64,000 nt of DNA from Pegea sp. RAD2-039. Its lineage: Eukaryota > Chordata > Thaliacea > Salpida > Salpidae. The notes beneath the pieces were generated by a model. It was not told where the DNA came from and did not search any database. It saw nothing but the letters and a program-made list of their open reading frames with translations. Within the stretch, counting starts at the first letter, position 1. Each line of letters starts with the position of its first letter. This document shows positions 34,518 to 47,500 of this stretch, piece after piece. The DNA is taken from NCBI GenBank assembly GCA_034620365.1, contig JAQGEQ010000324.1, positions 248,001 to 312,000 on the forward strand, written 5' to 3'. The position numbers and the translations under genes are program-made.

Positions 34518-37500
34518 TTACATTTCAATTTCATTTTCAATTTCATCTACATTCAAATCTTCATATTTGCAACAAAAAGAATCTTCATTAAGAGTATTTT
34601 GGGAGTAACCACCTGGATCTTTGCAAAAGTCATCTGTAGGTGACGTCATCCGTTCTCGTGTTTGGGGTGGCTTGCTGTCGTATTCAAGTTTCTGCACAAG
34701 TTGAAATGAAATAAAACTTTTGTCAGCTAATTGTATAACACTCTATTTAGTTAAAGCTTTTCAAACGTTTCAAATTATTTCAAATAAATTTTATATTCAC
34801 TGAAATCTCTAAAGAGATGCAAGCCTGTAACTTGATAGGCAGAGCTTTATTTTTTGAGTTAAGTAAAAGGTTATGGAAGAAATTTAAGAGGTTAAGCTTT
34901 GCTGAAATCAAAAACAGTAGACTGGGAATGAATAAGCCTTGTGGCAAACATCCATCTCTAATTAGTCACTAATTTCCTCAAATCATTAGAAAACAGAAAA
35001 AAATACAAAATTGTTTGAGTTATTAAAAAGCTGTCATCAAATAACCAAGAAGTTTTGACAACAAATAACCACCAAGTGAACATTTAGATAAAAACTCAAA
35101 CTATGAAATCGATCAACTAGTTTTGAATGACAAGATGGTGACCAGAAATTTCATTGGGAGATTTGGATATGACGCTAATAATTAAAGATTTAAAACAATA
35201 ATTTGATTCAAATCGCTTTCATATAAAAACTTTTCAGCTTTTGATGAAATATCTTCAACAACATAAGTCTTAGAAAATATATTCGATTTCAAATGATTTT
35301 AGATTTTAAAAAAGGAAAATTCTTGATAAAAATAACTCGTTTAAATAAATGGATTATCGATAATTTCAAGAGACATTTGCTTCTCTAAGCCAGGAAAAGT
35401 AGACTGAAATACCGACTAAGGAACTGCAGGTATGTTTTCATCAAATTCTTCTAATTACTTCTGTATAATAGCAAAACAACAGGTGTAGAAAACTCATGGG
35501 TAATAAAAACAATAATTAAATTATATTTCACATTTTAACAAAAGGGTTATTTGATATAAAAAAGAAATTTTAGATGAAACTAAAAAGAAAGATAACAATT
35601 TCTACCAAATAATTATAATTAATTTATTTCAATTAGATGTTATACTGTACAAGTAATGATGAAAAAGCTAAAACCACATCACAAACAGATGAAATCACTT
35701 TTACAATTATATAAAAGCTTTTAAATGGCAATTTTATCCTTTTATTATCTAAAAGTAAAATTTCTTTCAAGTTTTCAACCAAAATTTCATCATATCAAAT
35801 GTGGACAAGTAAAATATCAAAATATTTAGACAAACTTTCTTCTACATAAATATTTAGAGAAGAAAAAGTGTACTGACTGCACTTTTTGCTTGCTATCTTG
35901 TTATGGTAAAGATTCTGATAAAACCAAGTCCTTTTACCAGTAGCAGATACTAAAGTCTCAACAAAAAGTCTTCAAGCATAAAATAAATATGAGTTTTTAT
36001 GAGATTATTCAAATGGATTTCAATTAATGATAGCTTGAAGTTGTTTACTTGGAATTATTTAATAAATATTTTTTAATGAAAACTTGTATTTAGAAATATT
36101 AAGATAAACGAAATAATGATCGTCCAATAAGATTGTTTGAAAATCTAATAATTAATTTGTTTGGTTTTGAAATTAATAGGAGCAGCAATTAGTTGATATA
36201 TGAGGTAAACAAATTCACTTTAATACTTCACAAAACCAAATTTGATTTATATGATCGTCAGTCTTATTTTTGTGACTACATGACTTAGGTAACCATGATG
36301 ACGAAATTAGAAAGGCCAACAAGATCTTGATTCAATTTATAGATGTCAAAATCAAGAAAAACTTAAACTACAATCGAAAAAGTCAAGTGAATGCCGAAAT
36401 ACAACCAACAGAAGCAACATTTAGACAAAGAAGCTAAAAAAACAAGTAATCCAAAACAAGTACTTCTATGATCAGTGCCTCATCAGAAACCGACATAGTA
36501 GTTTTACTGAAACATTTTTTCTTACCAACATTTTAACTTAGTTTTGGCAGGAAGGCACGTGTGTGAAGCGAGCAAATAACCTCAATCTTTTTCCTTTCTT
36601 CTCTTTCTTCTCTTTAACTCACTTTTGTAAAGTTGAAGTGAATTAAGTGTGTTTTGCTTACTACAAAATCATTTACCGGTGATCTACTAAACCACTGGAT
36701 GTAACTAAAGCCTGATGGTGGATTTAGTTTGGAAATCGGCTTAAAGGTGGTGCTTGTCTTATTTTGTTCAACTTGACTTAATGAAATGTTGATTAAAAAC
36801 ATTAGTAAAAGAAAAAGTCAAAAGAACAAAATATATCATCTAAAAAAACGATGGAACAGTCTTTGGAAGTAAATCTTTTTATCCACAAATCGAACCTAAG
36901 CTTCATTTGTTTAAAATATTCAGTTAGAAAAATTCGAGTTTTTGAAATTGAATATTTAAAAATGATGGCAAAGCTCTTGTTGGTTTTTAATACAACTAAA
37001 TAATTTGTGTAGAAATTGAAATGAAAGTTAAAATAAAACAATAGGACTTCACAAGTGTGGCATGAGTGGAAAGTTTATTTGAAACAATCAAAGTAATACT
37101 AGCGCAAAAAGACAATCAAACCGTGCTAGTAAATTGTATCAGTACAAGGAAGTTGTAATTATAAATAGAAAACAACAAAACTAACGTACAAGTCTTAAAA
37201 GTTATTAAGAAGGAAATGAAATAATAAGTTGAGAAAAGCTACTCAACAAAACCACTTGAATGTGTGTTAGATTTACAAAATGTCCAAACACCAACTCACT
37301 TTTGATGGTGAGCTGGAAGAATATTTTTTGCAAATTTTTGTTTCTTCTTTCATCTCAATATTTTTTGAGAAACTTCTACTGATGTTAGCCTGATATGAAT
37401 TAAATTAATAAATATTTGAGGCTTATTGATTTGTATGTCAAAATTGATATTTCAAATAACGTTTTTACATAAATAGAAGTTATGAAAGGAAAATTACTTG

Positions 37501-39540
37501 TTTAATAGAGCTGCTGCCGAGAGGGTTGTTGTAAAATGCCGTCTGAAAGCAACAGAATCAATTTTGAAGAAAAACAAACACAGGTTAAAATTTGAAGATA
37601 GATTTATCTCAAAGTGAACGGAAAAGGAAGTAGAAATGAAATTACTAGATCAGACTTACTTGCTTTTGCTTGATGAAGTCAATAGTAGGTCGTTGAAGGT
37701 TTGTACGATACTGATAGCAACTACGACGCCGAGTCTTTAGTTTTTTCATATTTAAATCAGTAGGGTGTGATTGACAACGAAGCAGGCTACTCTTTTGTGC
37801 ATTTAGTGAAGACATATCTCTGTTTAAATACAAAACAATTGATGTTAAAGCGACAAGTTGTGGACAGTGTACCTTCGATGAAGCTCAGGTGTGGATGCTG
37901 GCGTATATTGGATACTTTCACGGTGTTCAAAGTCATCAGAAAACGACAGACTTCGTTTGGTTGCTGACAAGCCTAAACAGGCCCATGATCTACTGTCAGT
38001 AGAACGCTGACCTTTCATTACTGCATTGTTTGCACTATTTGATGATGACGGCGACGAAAGTGGGCTGAAACTCAAATGGCTTGGTACAGAACAGCGCGAG
38101 GATAAAAACGACCATTTTCCACCCTCGTGTTTGATAACAGTTACTGAAGCTGGGCGAGGGACTGGTGAATCAGGGGGAGTTAAAGGGGAAGTACCCGCAC
38201 TGGACTGATTATTAAAGCTAGAACAGTCGTGTGACCGTGACAGAGGGTTGGTGGAGATGAGACTGAAAGAACGTTGGCTGCGTTGCAGCTGATGAATTGG
38301 TTTCCAAACTTGCGATTGTCTGGTCGGAATCCAAGCAGAGATTTTAGGAGAAGTAATAGATAAGTTGAGGCAGCTAGAGAGTTTTGAGGATGTGTCATCA
38401 GGACCAGACACTGATCTGCAATGTCGTTTGGTTGCTGGTAAGCCTGTTGGAACAGGTATTATGTTGGCTCCTTTGACTGGTGAAGCAGGTTTTGTTGTAT
38501 GTAAAGTACAGCTCATAATAGAAGGAAACATTTCGTTGACTTTGCTGGTAGATGGTTGCTTGAATGGTGATTTCTGCCAGTTTGTATCATCAACTGGTTT
38601 ATTTACGTTAGCGTTGGTCGATAATGGTTTTGCTGGTTCGTGTTTGTTGTTTTTGGTTAATGAGTAAAGAGTTGTTGATTGAACTTCATTAGGATTCCAA
38701 ATACGAAGATTGTGTTGTGAAGGTTTCAGCAGAAGAGGTTTAAAAGATTTACGATTGGGTGAAGTTTTAAGGCTTCTTGTCGTGGAGTTTGGAATGAGAG
38801 ATTTGGAATTAAAATTAATTAAAGATCCAGAACTTCCTGTCGAAGTGAAAGAGTCTGTTGATGACTGAATTGATGAGGAGCTAGCATCAGGAGAAGGTAT
38901 CCAAGATTGACGATCATCTGGAAATAAAAAGTGAAATATTTTAGAGTGAAATAAAAAAAGCTTTCAAAAAGTTACTGACAGTTTTGCAACGAAAAAAAGT
39001 TTCTAATAACGCGAAGGGAATATCTGCGTATCAACTTTCAATTCTATTTTCAGAGGATTATTGATAAACAGTAATTGAGATATAAAAGAGATTAAATAAA
39101 TACCAATAATAAGACAAGTATATAAAGGCTAGCGTGATAAAAATCATTTGGTTCTCATTAGTACGGTTTGATCTAGAAGAGTTAGTTGAGAGACATTTAC
39201 AGAAGTTAGGTTTTAAATAATTCAAGCAAATTATAAAAAGTAAAATATTACAAAAAAAAGATTTACTTGTTGAAGAAAATGGAGATTCACTTTTTAGTGG
39301 CGGTATTTCGCTAGCTTCTTTCTGCTTTGAAAATAAGAATTAAAAAAACATAAATAGTAGATAAATAGAAAACACAAAACGTTTTTTATCAAAACTAGTG
39401 AAGATTAATATCCTAGTTTGAAATTGATTTTGACAAAAAGCAATTAGAAGAATAAAAACCTTTTGAAAAGTCGTGTACGTTTCATCTAGTCGAAGTTTTT
39501 CGTTGATGTTGTAAGAAAGCTGGGTTACTATAGTCGTCAT
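34518..39540 (-). CDS. FAM53-family nuclear protein
   Basis: Six exons join in phase (39540-39460, 39321-39267, 38917-37873, 37819-37660, 37542-37498, 34691-34518) to 519 residues. Family members are serine-rich nuclear proteins; the fish member simplet promotes beta-catenin nuclear entry. The very short N-terminal exon begins MTTIVTQLSYN, like the family's MVTLITEKLQN. The large exon is Ser/Pro-rich and contains KRHCRSVSGPDD (about residue 209) followed by SQVWKPI, the family's KRHCRSLSEPEE...VWTPV block. Later come RCQSHP with KKLKTRRR (about 408-425, a basic NLS-like patch) and RPTIDFIKQKQ. The last exon ends DLNVDEIENEIEM, matching the family's terminal ELDIEQIENN motif, which supports linking it across the 2.8-kb intron. 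An open segment at 36614-36780 inside that intron does not fit the phase and was left out. Confidence 0.85.
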
Positions 39541-41586
39541 TGTTATTCAAGCTCTTGTACACCAAAAAAAGTTTTTAAGGGTTTTTTAGTCGTTGAAAAC
39601 CAAGCAGTCAATAAAAGAATAAGTAAATCAAAGTATTTATAACAAAAATGGAACGCCAAACATTCTCTCCACAACTAAACCCTTTAAGCAGGCTGGCTGC
39701 AAGGTGATTTACAAAACAACTATATTCATGCTTACTTCCTTACAATTTCCTAAAATACAAAGTTGAAATTTAGAAAGAAATACTTGTGCGATGCGACAAC
39801 AAGCTAGTAATTTATGATGTCAATAACTAAACACTTCAAAAAAGAAATAATAATCATGATATTAAACTTAAGTTTACTTAATTTGATAAGTTGAAGTCAA
39901 AAGGAAACTAGGGTCACGTTTTAATGATACATAAAAACACAAATTGATAGTCAACTACAGTTTTATAAAAACATAAAATCTATAAAACGTTAAGTTGTTC
40001 TTATAAGATTTTAAGAGCTTTACAAACTGTAACATCAGCTTTATAGGTTATTAGTCCATGTGTGGATAATGGCTTAATACAATTTATTTTATAACTTAAG
40101 CATACTGTTGCATAAAAGTTTAAATTTATCTACTAAAAGAATACAAAATAAATTAGGTTATTACTTGACACTTGGTAAATTGATAAACTAAAAACAAAAC
40201 AGAATTTTTTTAATGCTACAAGCTAAATCAATTTATCATAATACTAGCCTTAAAGTTATAAATAATCACAACATTTGATAACTTTTGGTAATTAGTTAGG
40301 TTATATTTTAAAAGTTAGCAAGCAGCTAAATATAAGTAGATGTATAGAATATTAAAAGTAATTTTGCTAAAAATAGTTTTAAGTTGGAATACTTAGTTAT
40401 AATATTTTAAGAAATCCTTATTAAAATAACTAAATTAAAAAGTAAACTACAAAGAAACTAAAGTATACTAATAATATGTATGATAAAGCTTAATCACAAA
40501 TCATAACATAGACAAGAACAAAAAATTAGCTTCTATCCTAAAAAATATAGAAACAAAATTAATTTTTGAAATACATAAACTTTTTTTTAATAAAGAGTTT
40601 AGTAATACAAACAAAACTAAAAACTAAAAAATTGAAGAAAACTTCACTCTATGGAATTTTGAATATAAAATAAGTATTTGATTCACCAAAAGATTAAAAG
40701 AAGGCTTTTGGAAGAAAATATCACAAAAAAATTTGTATTGGTTGACATCTTAAGAAAACATCTTTTTAGATTTATCATTAATCTTAAGTAAATCACTCTA
40801 ATAGAGCTTTTAGATAACCATAATTATATATGGTCCAGGAGGTAGTTCATTTTGTTTTATAAATCTATATGAAATGAAGTCATATCTGTAAAGAAAAAGC
40901 ATTTTAACTCAGAAGTTAAACTAAATGATGCTTATTCAAAATCAGGGGAAAACTAAAAACAAATATTTCACTGTATAATCTTGCAGGTAAGAACAAAATG
41001 TTAGTTATTACCATTTTTTGTTTAAACTTATTAGTATCATTATTCAGAGTTTTCTTTAATAAAAAGGAAATAAAATTGATTTAAAAAGTTTTAAAAAATG
41101 ATTATAAGAAAAATAAACTTTTATGAAATTAGAAACACAAACCTACAAGCATACTAAATATATATTATAAAACAACTTACAATATAAGACTTAGATAAAA
41201 GATAAGTTTAGAGAACATTTAGACTTTTTATCACTAAATAAAAGACATGAAAATTAATTTACAAATTTTGCTAAAAAATTTTAGATTTTCCCAGAAATCC
41301 ATTTTTACAAAATAATACAACAAAATTGGAGTTTTAAAACAGGTCCATATCCATCAGATTTTAATTTTATCTATATTCTTGGATAAACTAGCATCATTTA
41401 CATGTAGTGTATGCTGAAGAAACTAATTTACATAAAATCTAATGAGGAAGTAAAAGTTAATTGAAGTTCAAATAATTTTTCTGGTTGAAATTGAAAAAAA
41501 AACAGATATTATGGTTTCATATAAACCTGAAGAGAATTATAAGAAACTTACTTACATTCGGCGCAAAAACGTTAGATTATAAACAG
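39541..41586. other. Intergenic region between divergent genes, possible 5' exons of the coiled-coil gene
   Basis: Two segments could be early exons of the downstream plus-strand gene. One is 40998-41048, after an acceptor-like CTTGCAG, coding a hydrophobic MLVITIFCLNLLVSLF start. The other is 41343-41406, whose phases would connect it to the exon at 41587. Both are speculative. A short ATG segment at 39648 (MERQTFSPQLN) lies about 110 bp upstream of the FAM53 start and may just be its 5'UTR. Confidence 0.3.
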
Positions 41587-44500
41587 AAGCAGAGTTGCAA
41601 ATTCCTGGATTTAATCATCAAATAATATTTGCACTTGAAAAAGCCGGGCGAGCTACACAAACAGTACTTGTAAATGTGAGTAACTCATTCATCACAAATT
41701 ACTAGATTGTTCAAACCCCACCTAATGGCCAAAAAATATATTTACAAAAAAAAGAGAAAAAAGAGTGAACGAAAAAGTTCATTTTTTTCAAAAAATTTAC
41801 TAATTTTATTATTGTATGTTTGCATTCCAACGTAGCATATAAGCCAATGACTGTATCTTTTCCGTAGTCTACCTTCATGTAACACATTAATTTATCAGAA
41901 AAACGTAAAATACTTCAAAAAAATCGTTTCTTAACTGCTTTTTATACAACTAATTATGTAATTGAAAAATGGTTTTATTCACAGAATTTATACAATTTGA
42001 GCTAACATATGAAAAGATACTTAATGTTAAAAACCAAATAATTCTCAAATAATTTAAAGTTTTTTGCTATGCTGTGCTAAAATTAAATTATCTTTTTATT
42101 CAAACATTGATACAGCTTCTTTGCAAGAACATATATTTTTTCAAACTAACTCTATTTAAAGTACTCGTCATTAAATTAAGTTAATTTAGTTCAAGGTTGG
42201 ATCTTTAAATTAAAGAAAAATATAAAATTTCACTTTTAACAAATTTACAGACAGCAATGACAAAAATTAATTTTAGTGGAATTCTAAATAGTAATTAATA
42301 TGGTTGTTCAAAAAACATTTAATTTGATGAAATTTCAAAATATTTGTAAGGAAAAACTACTGTAAACATTAATATTACTTTTAGCTATTACTGTGATTAT
42401 TACTATACAGTAGTTAACTTGCACTTTAAATCATGTAGAAAAAACTATTTACTACAAGTACGCAGAAAGTTTATTAAAGATTAGTCCTAAAAAATTTCAT
42501 TTATTTACTTTAAAAACGTAAATATAGTTTAAATAAAATTATTTTGGTAGTATCAAGTTTTTATAGAAAGTTTTATTGTTAGTTACAAGGTTTTTATTTT
42601 TTACCGTATGTAGCTTAAATAATTTTACGTCTCACTTTACTAGTACTGGTTCAGGTTGATTCCCTGTTGTCAATACTACAATGTTTTGAATAACTTCGTA
42701 GTAACTATGGTTAGCCGCAGATATTATTAAAATTTGCTTTTATTTTTATAACTTTGTGTATAAAATTATAATTAAAAGTTTAACAAATATTAAAATTTTA
42801 AAAGAACATTTTTTTGAAAAAACTTTTTTATTAGTTTCTTACTTTTTATAGTTGTGTTTTTGTAAGTTTATATAATAATTTAATTAAAAAAATATATAAT
42901 TTATAACTAATGATTAAATATATAATTTTCATGCATAAACCTAAATTAAATTTTACTTAAATAAATATAACTTTGAATTTACTATAAACTAGCTAAGTTT
43001 TTCACTGTCATTTTTAACTGCATTAGAATTTGTAAATTATTTGATTAGGCTTTTGAGTAGACTTATTTTTTCAAGGTCAATTGCATAATGATAAAATTTA
43101 TTAAAAAGTAACTAATTCTGATTTTATATAACAATTTAGGTTTGTAGTAATATTGATAAAATAACAAACATTTATTCTTTATTTTTTATTAATATATGTA
43201 ATTAAAACTAATATTATTTTTAAAACCATTTTGAAATTAATTTAACAAAAATATCCAGGTTTAGCTTTAACTTTATTTTTGTGGATAATTGTATTTAATT
43301 ATCTAATCAATAACATTAATAATGATAAAAATAAAATTACTTTATTATTAGAAATTAATAATATTTATATATTCTATAATTTTCTTTTTTCAGATATTTT
43401 AATTTAATCATTTTCTAACACAACTATAATTGGTGTATTTTTCTACAATGGGTTTGTTTATTACTTCATTTTTTCTAGTTGTTTGAGAAAATAATGTATA
43501 TAATGTAATATAATATATTTAAACTGTATTATAAATATCTGATTTTTTGTTATAGATTGTGAAACATTAACTGTAGATGTTATCAAATCTATCATTGATA
43601 TTACCTTAGCAAGTATTGGTGGTGTTGTAGCAGTAATTTTGGGTTTAGTGATTGGTGTTTTGCTGACTAATTTTCTATCTAGAAGTCATATTTTTGACAA
43701 ATTTCTTAAAAGACTTTATGATGTTGAAAAAAATCTTTATATGAATAAAAAAGGAAATAATAAGGTTGGCTGATTGAAAATTTTTACATTTGTAATAATA
43801 TATATTAATATAATATTGCATAAGTATTATTTTTTTATGAATTTATGGTTGAATTATTAATATCTATTTTCCTATTTATTAATAAATCACTCTAAAGATT
43901 TTTCTTTTCCATTTCACTATACTTTGCTTTGTTTTTTTTTAACATCACTTATAGCACATCTCTCATGGCTGTTCTATGCCAAAGCAGGTCCTTAATATCA
44001 TTTGTTAATTAATTCAGATAAATTTATTTAGGAATTGTTTTTTTTAATAAATGACTTTTAAATTTTCTAATCCTTTCAAGTAAATAAGTTGACAAGTTCC
44101 TTTTGTTGAAGAATTATTTTCATCACTATTCTAATAACAAAAATTCCAAACAAACTATAAATATGGTTTTAGATAACTTTTAATAATATTCTTACAAACA
44201 CTAATGTTATTTTTATACTAATTTGAGTAGGTAGGGTTTGCTATCATATTTGATCAATATATTTTACTTTAATTTGTTATGCTATTTATTTTGTTCATAT
44301 AATTTTGGTAAATCTTTCAAAAGTTTAATGATTAGATTATTATTTTGGTTATTAGTATAAAATAGGGTTGCTTATTGATTCTGATATAAAATTTAATTTT
44401 CTAGCTACAAAATATTCCTAATTTTCTTGAATAAATAATAAAATTTAGTTTTTTTTTTCAATAGTTTTTTATAATTCTGTTATATTTATAATGTAATAAA

Positions 44501-47500
44501 AATCAATAAATTAGCATTTATACAAATTATTATTTTTTTTATATAATAAGCTTATAAAGAAATCAAATTTTATGAAATGTAAAAAATAGTTTGCTTTTTA
44601 TCTAATGGCTAGCTACAATTATAAAATGTTTAATCCTTCTTTAATGTAAAATTAATGAAAATATTGGATATAATTGCTATGTTTGAAATAAAATTGTAAA
44701 TAGTCTATAAATTATCATTAAAAAAGTAAAAATTTTGCTCAGGTAAAAGATGATGTTAAAGAAAATTCTCACAATGATCAATCAACAGAAGAGGATTTAG
44801 GAAACTCCATTAAAGCTGCCTCTTTCTGCAAGACTTATAATAAAGGTAATGTTGTTAAACAAGTAGAAAATTTGTTGTATTTAAAAAACTTAAATAAAAA
44901 TTTAAGAACCCTATTACTTGAAAAAAATATCTATAGATAAATTATTTTGCGAGATCTTTTCGATGCATTGATAAGATTTTAGTAAACTTTTTTCATCATT
45001 AAACTTATTGTAATAAATTTTACCAAACTAATTGCAGACGTTTTTTGTAGTAAAAATTTATTAATTGAGAAATTTTATCAAAAATGTCAAGTTCTTCACG
45101 AAGTCAGTAACTTGACTAAACACAAAGTAAATATTTTACTTGATATAAAATTGTTATTATTTAAGCTGAATTTCAGCAATAATTTATATTTCAAATATTT
45201 TAACACCTAACATCATTGTAATCTAAACTTATTTCTTGTTTTTTATCATCTGTTTGTTTCTTCTTCTGATAAAGATTCAAATTTAGTCGTTAAAATCAAA
45301 TTAATTTGCAGTATTCACAAAAAGATATACTTTAACAAGTTTTAGTTATTTTAAAGAAAATGTTCAATCTAAGAAGCTTATTATCAAAAGATAGAAAAAC
45401 TAAAAGAATTTTTAGTGATTTTCAAACAACTAATCAGAGGTTTGTTAACAATAATCGGCTGCACAAAATATTATTTACTTTATCACTTAATTTAACATCT
45501 TAATCTGTTAAACTTTCTATACAAACATACTTAAGTAATGAATGATGCTAGAAATCTTTCGTTTTCATCTTCTACTACTCTAAGATCGTTTTTCTTCATT
45601 AATTTAGGATTAGAAAGTATTTATGGTAATATACCTTCGGTTCTCAGCCCATAGTAAAATTAAAAATCTTGTTGATAGTCAGCCTTCACTTATGATTTTA
45701 AAACTGTAATCTTCAGTTAGTTGAACTCAGCCAAGTAATAATCTACAAATTTTCATAAAAACTGAAAAAGTTTTAATTCTTCATCTAACAGCTTCCTACT
45801 TCTATACAATTCTAAAATGAATTTTACTTTTTTGTATATCGACTACTTTTTCTACAGCTTAGCTAAAGTAATCACAACTATTAACTTTTGTATAAAGATA
45901 TTCAACATTTTAAAGTAAAATGAATACTTTTTTGAAATAATACTTGATAAAAGAGATATTTTCTCTATTCAGAATAAAAAAGTTTAAACACTCAAACTCA
46001 TTTAGATTAAAAACATTATACTTATTATAAGAATGAATCAACATTTAGAAAATATTTTGCTTTCTCATCAAGTATACAATAAATATCAAACTTAAACTTC
46101 AAAAACTCTAACAATAAACCAAACTTAAGGTAATTAAGTTATTAAAGTTTTGTGAGTTTATCTAAAAATGTTGAAACTAATAAAAAACTTTCAGATTTTT
46201 TACAATAATTTGATATTGTTTAAATTATATTTCTGATTTTATTTGTTTTTCTCTCAAATTTTTTATTTAAAAACAAACTAGACTTTGTTTTTGCTATAAT
46301 ATTGTTAGTTTATAAAGGTTTACCAAATCTAAACAATTAATTAATTCATTCAATATATCTCAAACAAATTATTTATAAAAAGTCAGCTAAATCAATTTTA
46401 TTGTTGCTAAACATGAGGCAGATATCTTTAGCCATTTTTACATCTTCAATCATTCAAAACTAAAGATTTGTTATGTAGTTCTGTTTTTAAGCATTTATTT
46501 TTATGTTTAAATGAAAGTTTGAAGATTAAAGCTATTTTCAAACTAAAATAATACAAACAAGCCACGTTGTAAGAAAATTATATAAAATATTAATCAAGTA
46601 TAGGTCTTTAGAACAGAAGAGCTTAGAAAAAAACGACTCATGTTACAAAACACATGCTATTGATTGGAAAATTAGTTCTGAAACCACTTGATGTTATTTG
46701 TGTTGCGATTGTTATATATAAATTTCAAAAATGTTAGAACATTTCTAAGGCAAATATATTCTTCTTACTAAATGTCAGTTGCTCTTGTATTTTCTCCAAT
46801 TTCTTTTTACCTTTTAATTGAATTAACGTCATTTGAAAATATATTTTTCGCAAATAATTTTATTTTAGGAGAATATTGGACGTCACTTTGGTGAGCTAAT
46901 GAATTTATTGCCAAAAAGAGATCTATAATTTAATCAATTATTTCTATTTGATAAATGATTAGAATGAATTGTATCATTAATAATTTTTTTAGAATGAAAA
47001 AATTGTTTAAATGAAATTACTCGGATTATATTTGAAAAAAAAAACTTATTAAAACTTAATTCGTGTTTTTACTTATCTGTTGAAACTTAATTTTATTGAG
47101 TTTTTTTTGGGCTTATTTTAATCAAATAGAAACAAAAAGACTTTCTAAGACACACAATAACCACAAACCTGTAATACTAAGGCTAAATGTAATTCTATCG
47201 GTTTATTAAAACAACTTTTTGGTTTGTTTTAAAAGTTTAACTTCAAGTAAAATATAATCAGGCTTTTTGATTATTTTTTGGTAAGCTCATCATTTAGTTT
47301 GTTTATAGAAGCTGTTGAAGTGGAAGATTCTTTCGTTGATCTTATAACTGAAATTTCAGTTGAAAAAAGTATCCAACAACTTGTTAGACAAACATTACTA
47401 ACAATAAACGATATTTTCTACCATGTATGGAAGTATCGACACCTTTGTAGTTTACGGGTTAGTTAAATAAAGTTTTCACAATTAAAAACTAATTTATCTT

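Noticed and set aside
36614..36802. Possible extra FAM53 exon (VEQNKTSTTFKPIS...)
   Set aside because: Has a good donor, but no acceptor gives the phase-0 entry required after exon 37498-37542. The last exon joins directly in phase without it.
42633..42705. Minus-strand exon-like segment (VIQNIVVLTTGNQPEPVLV)
   Set aside because: Looks protein-like but is isolated and antisense within the long first intron of the plus-strand coiled-coil gene.
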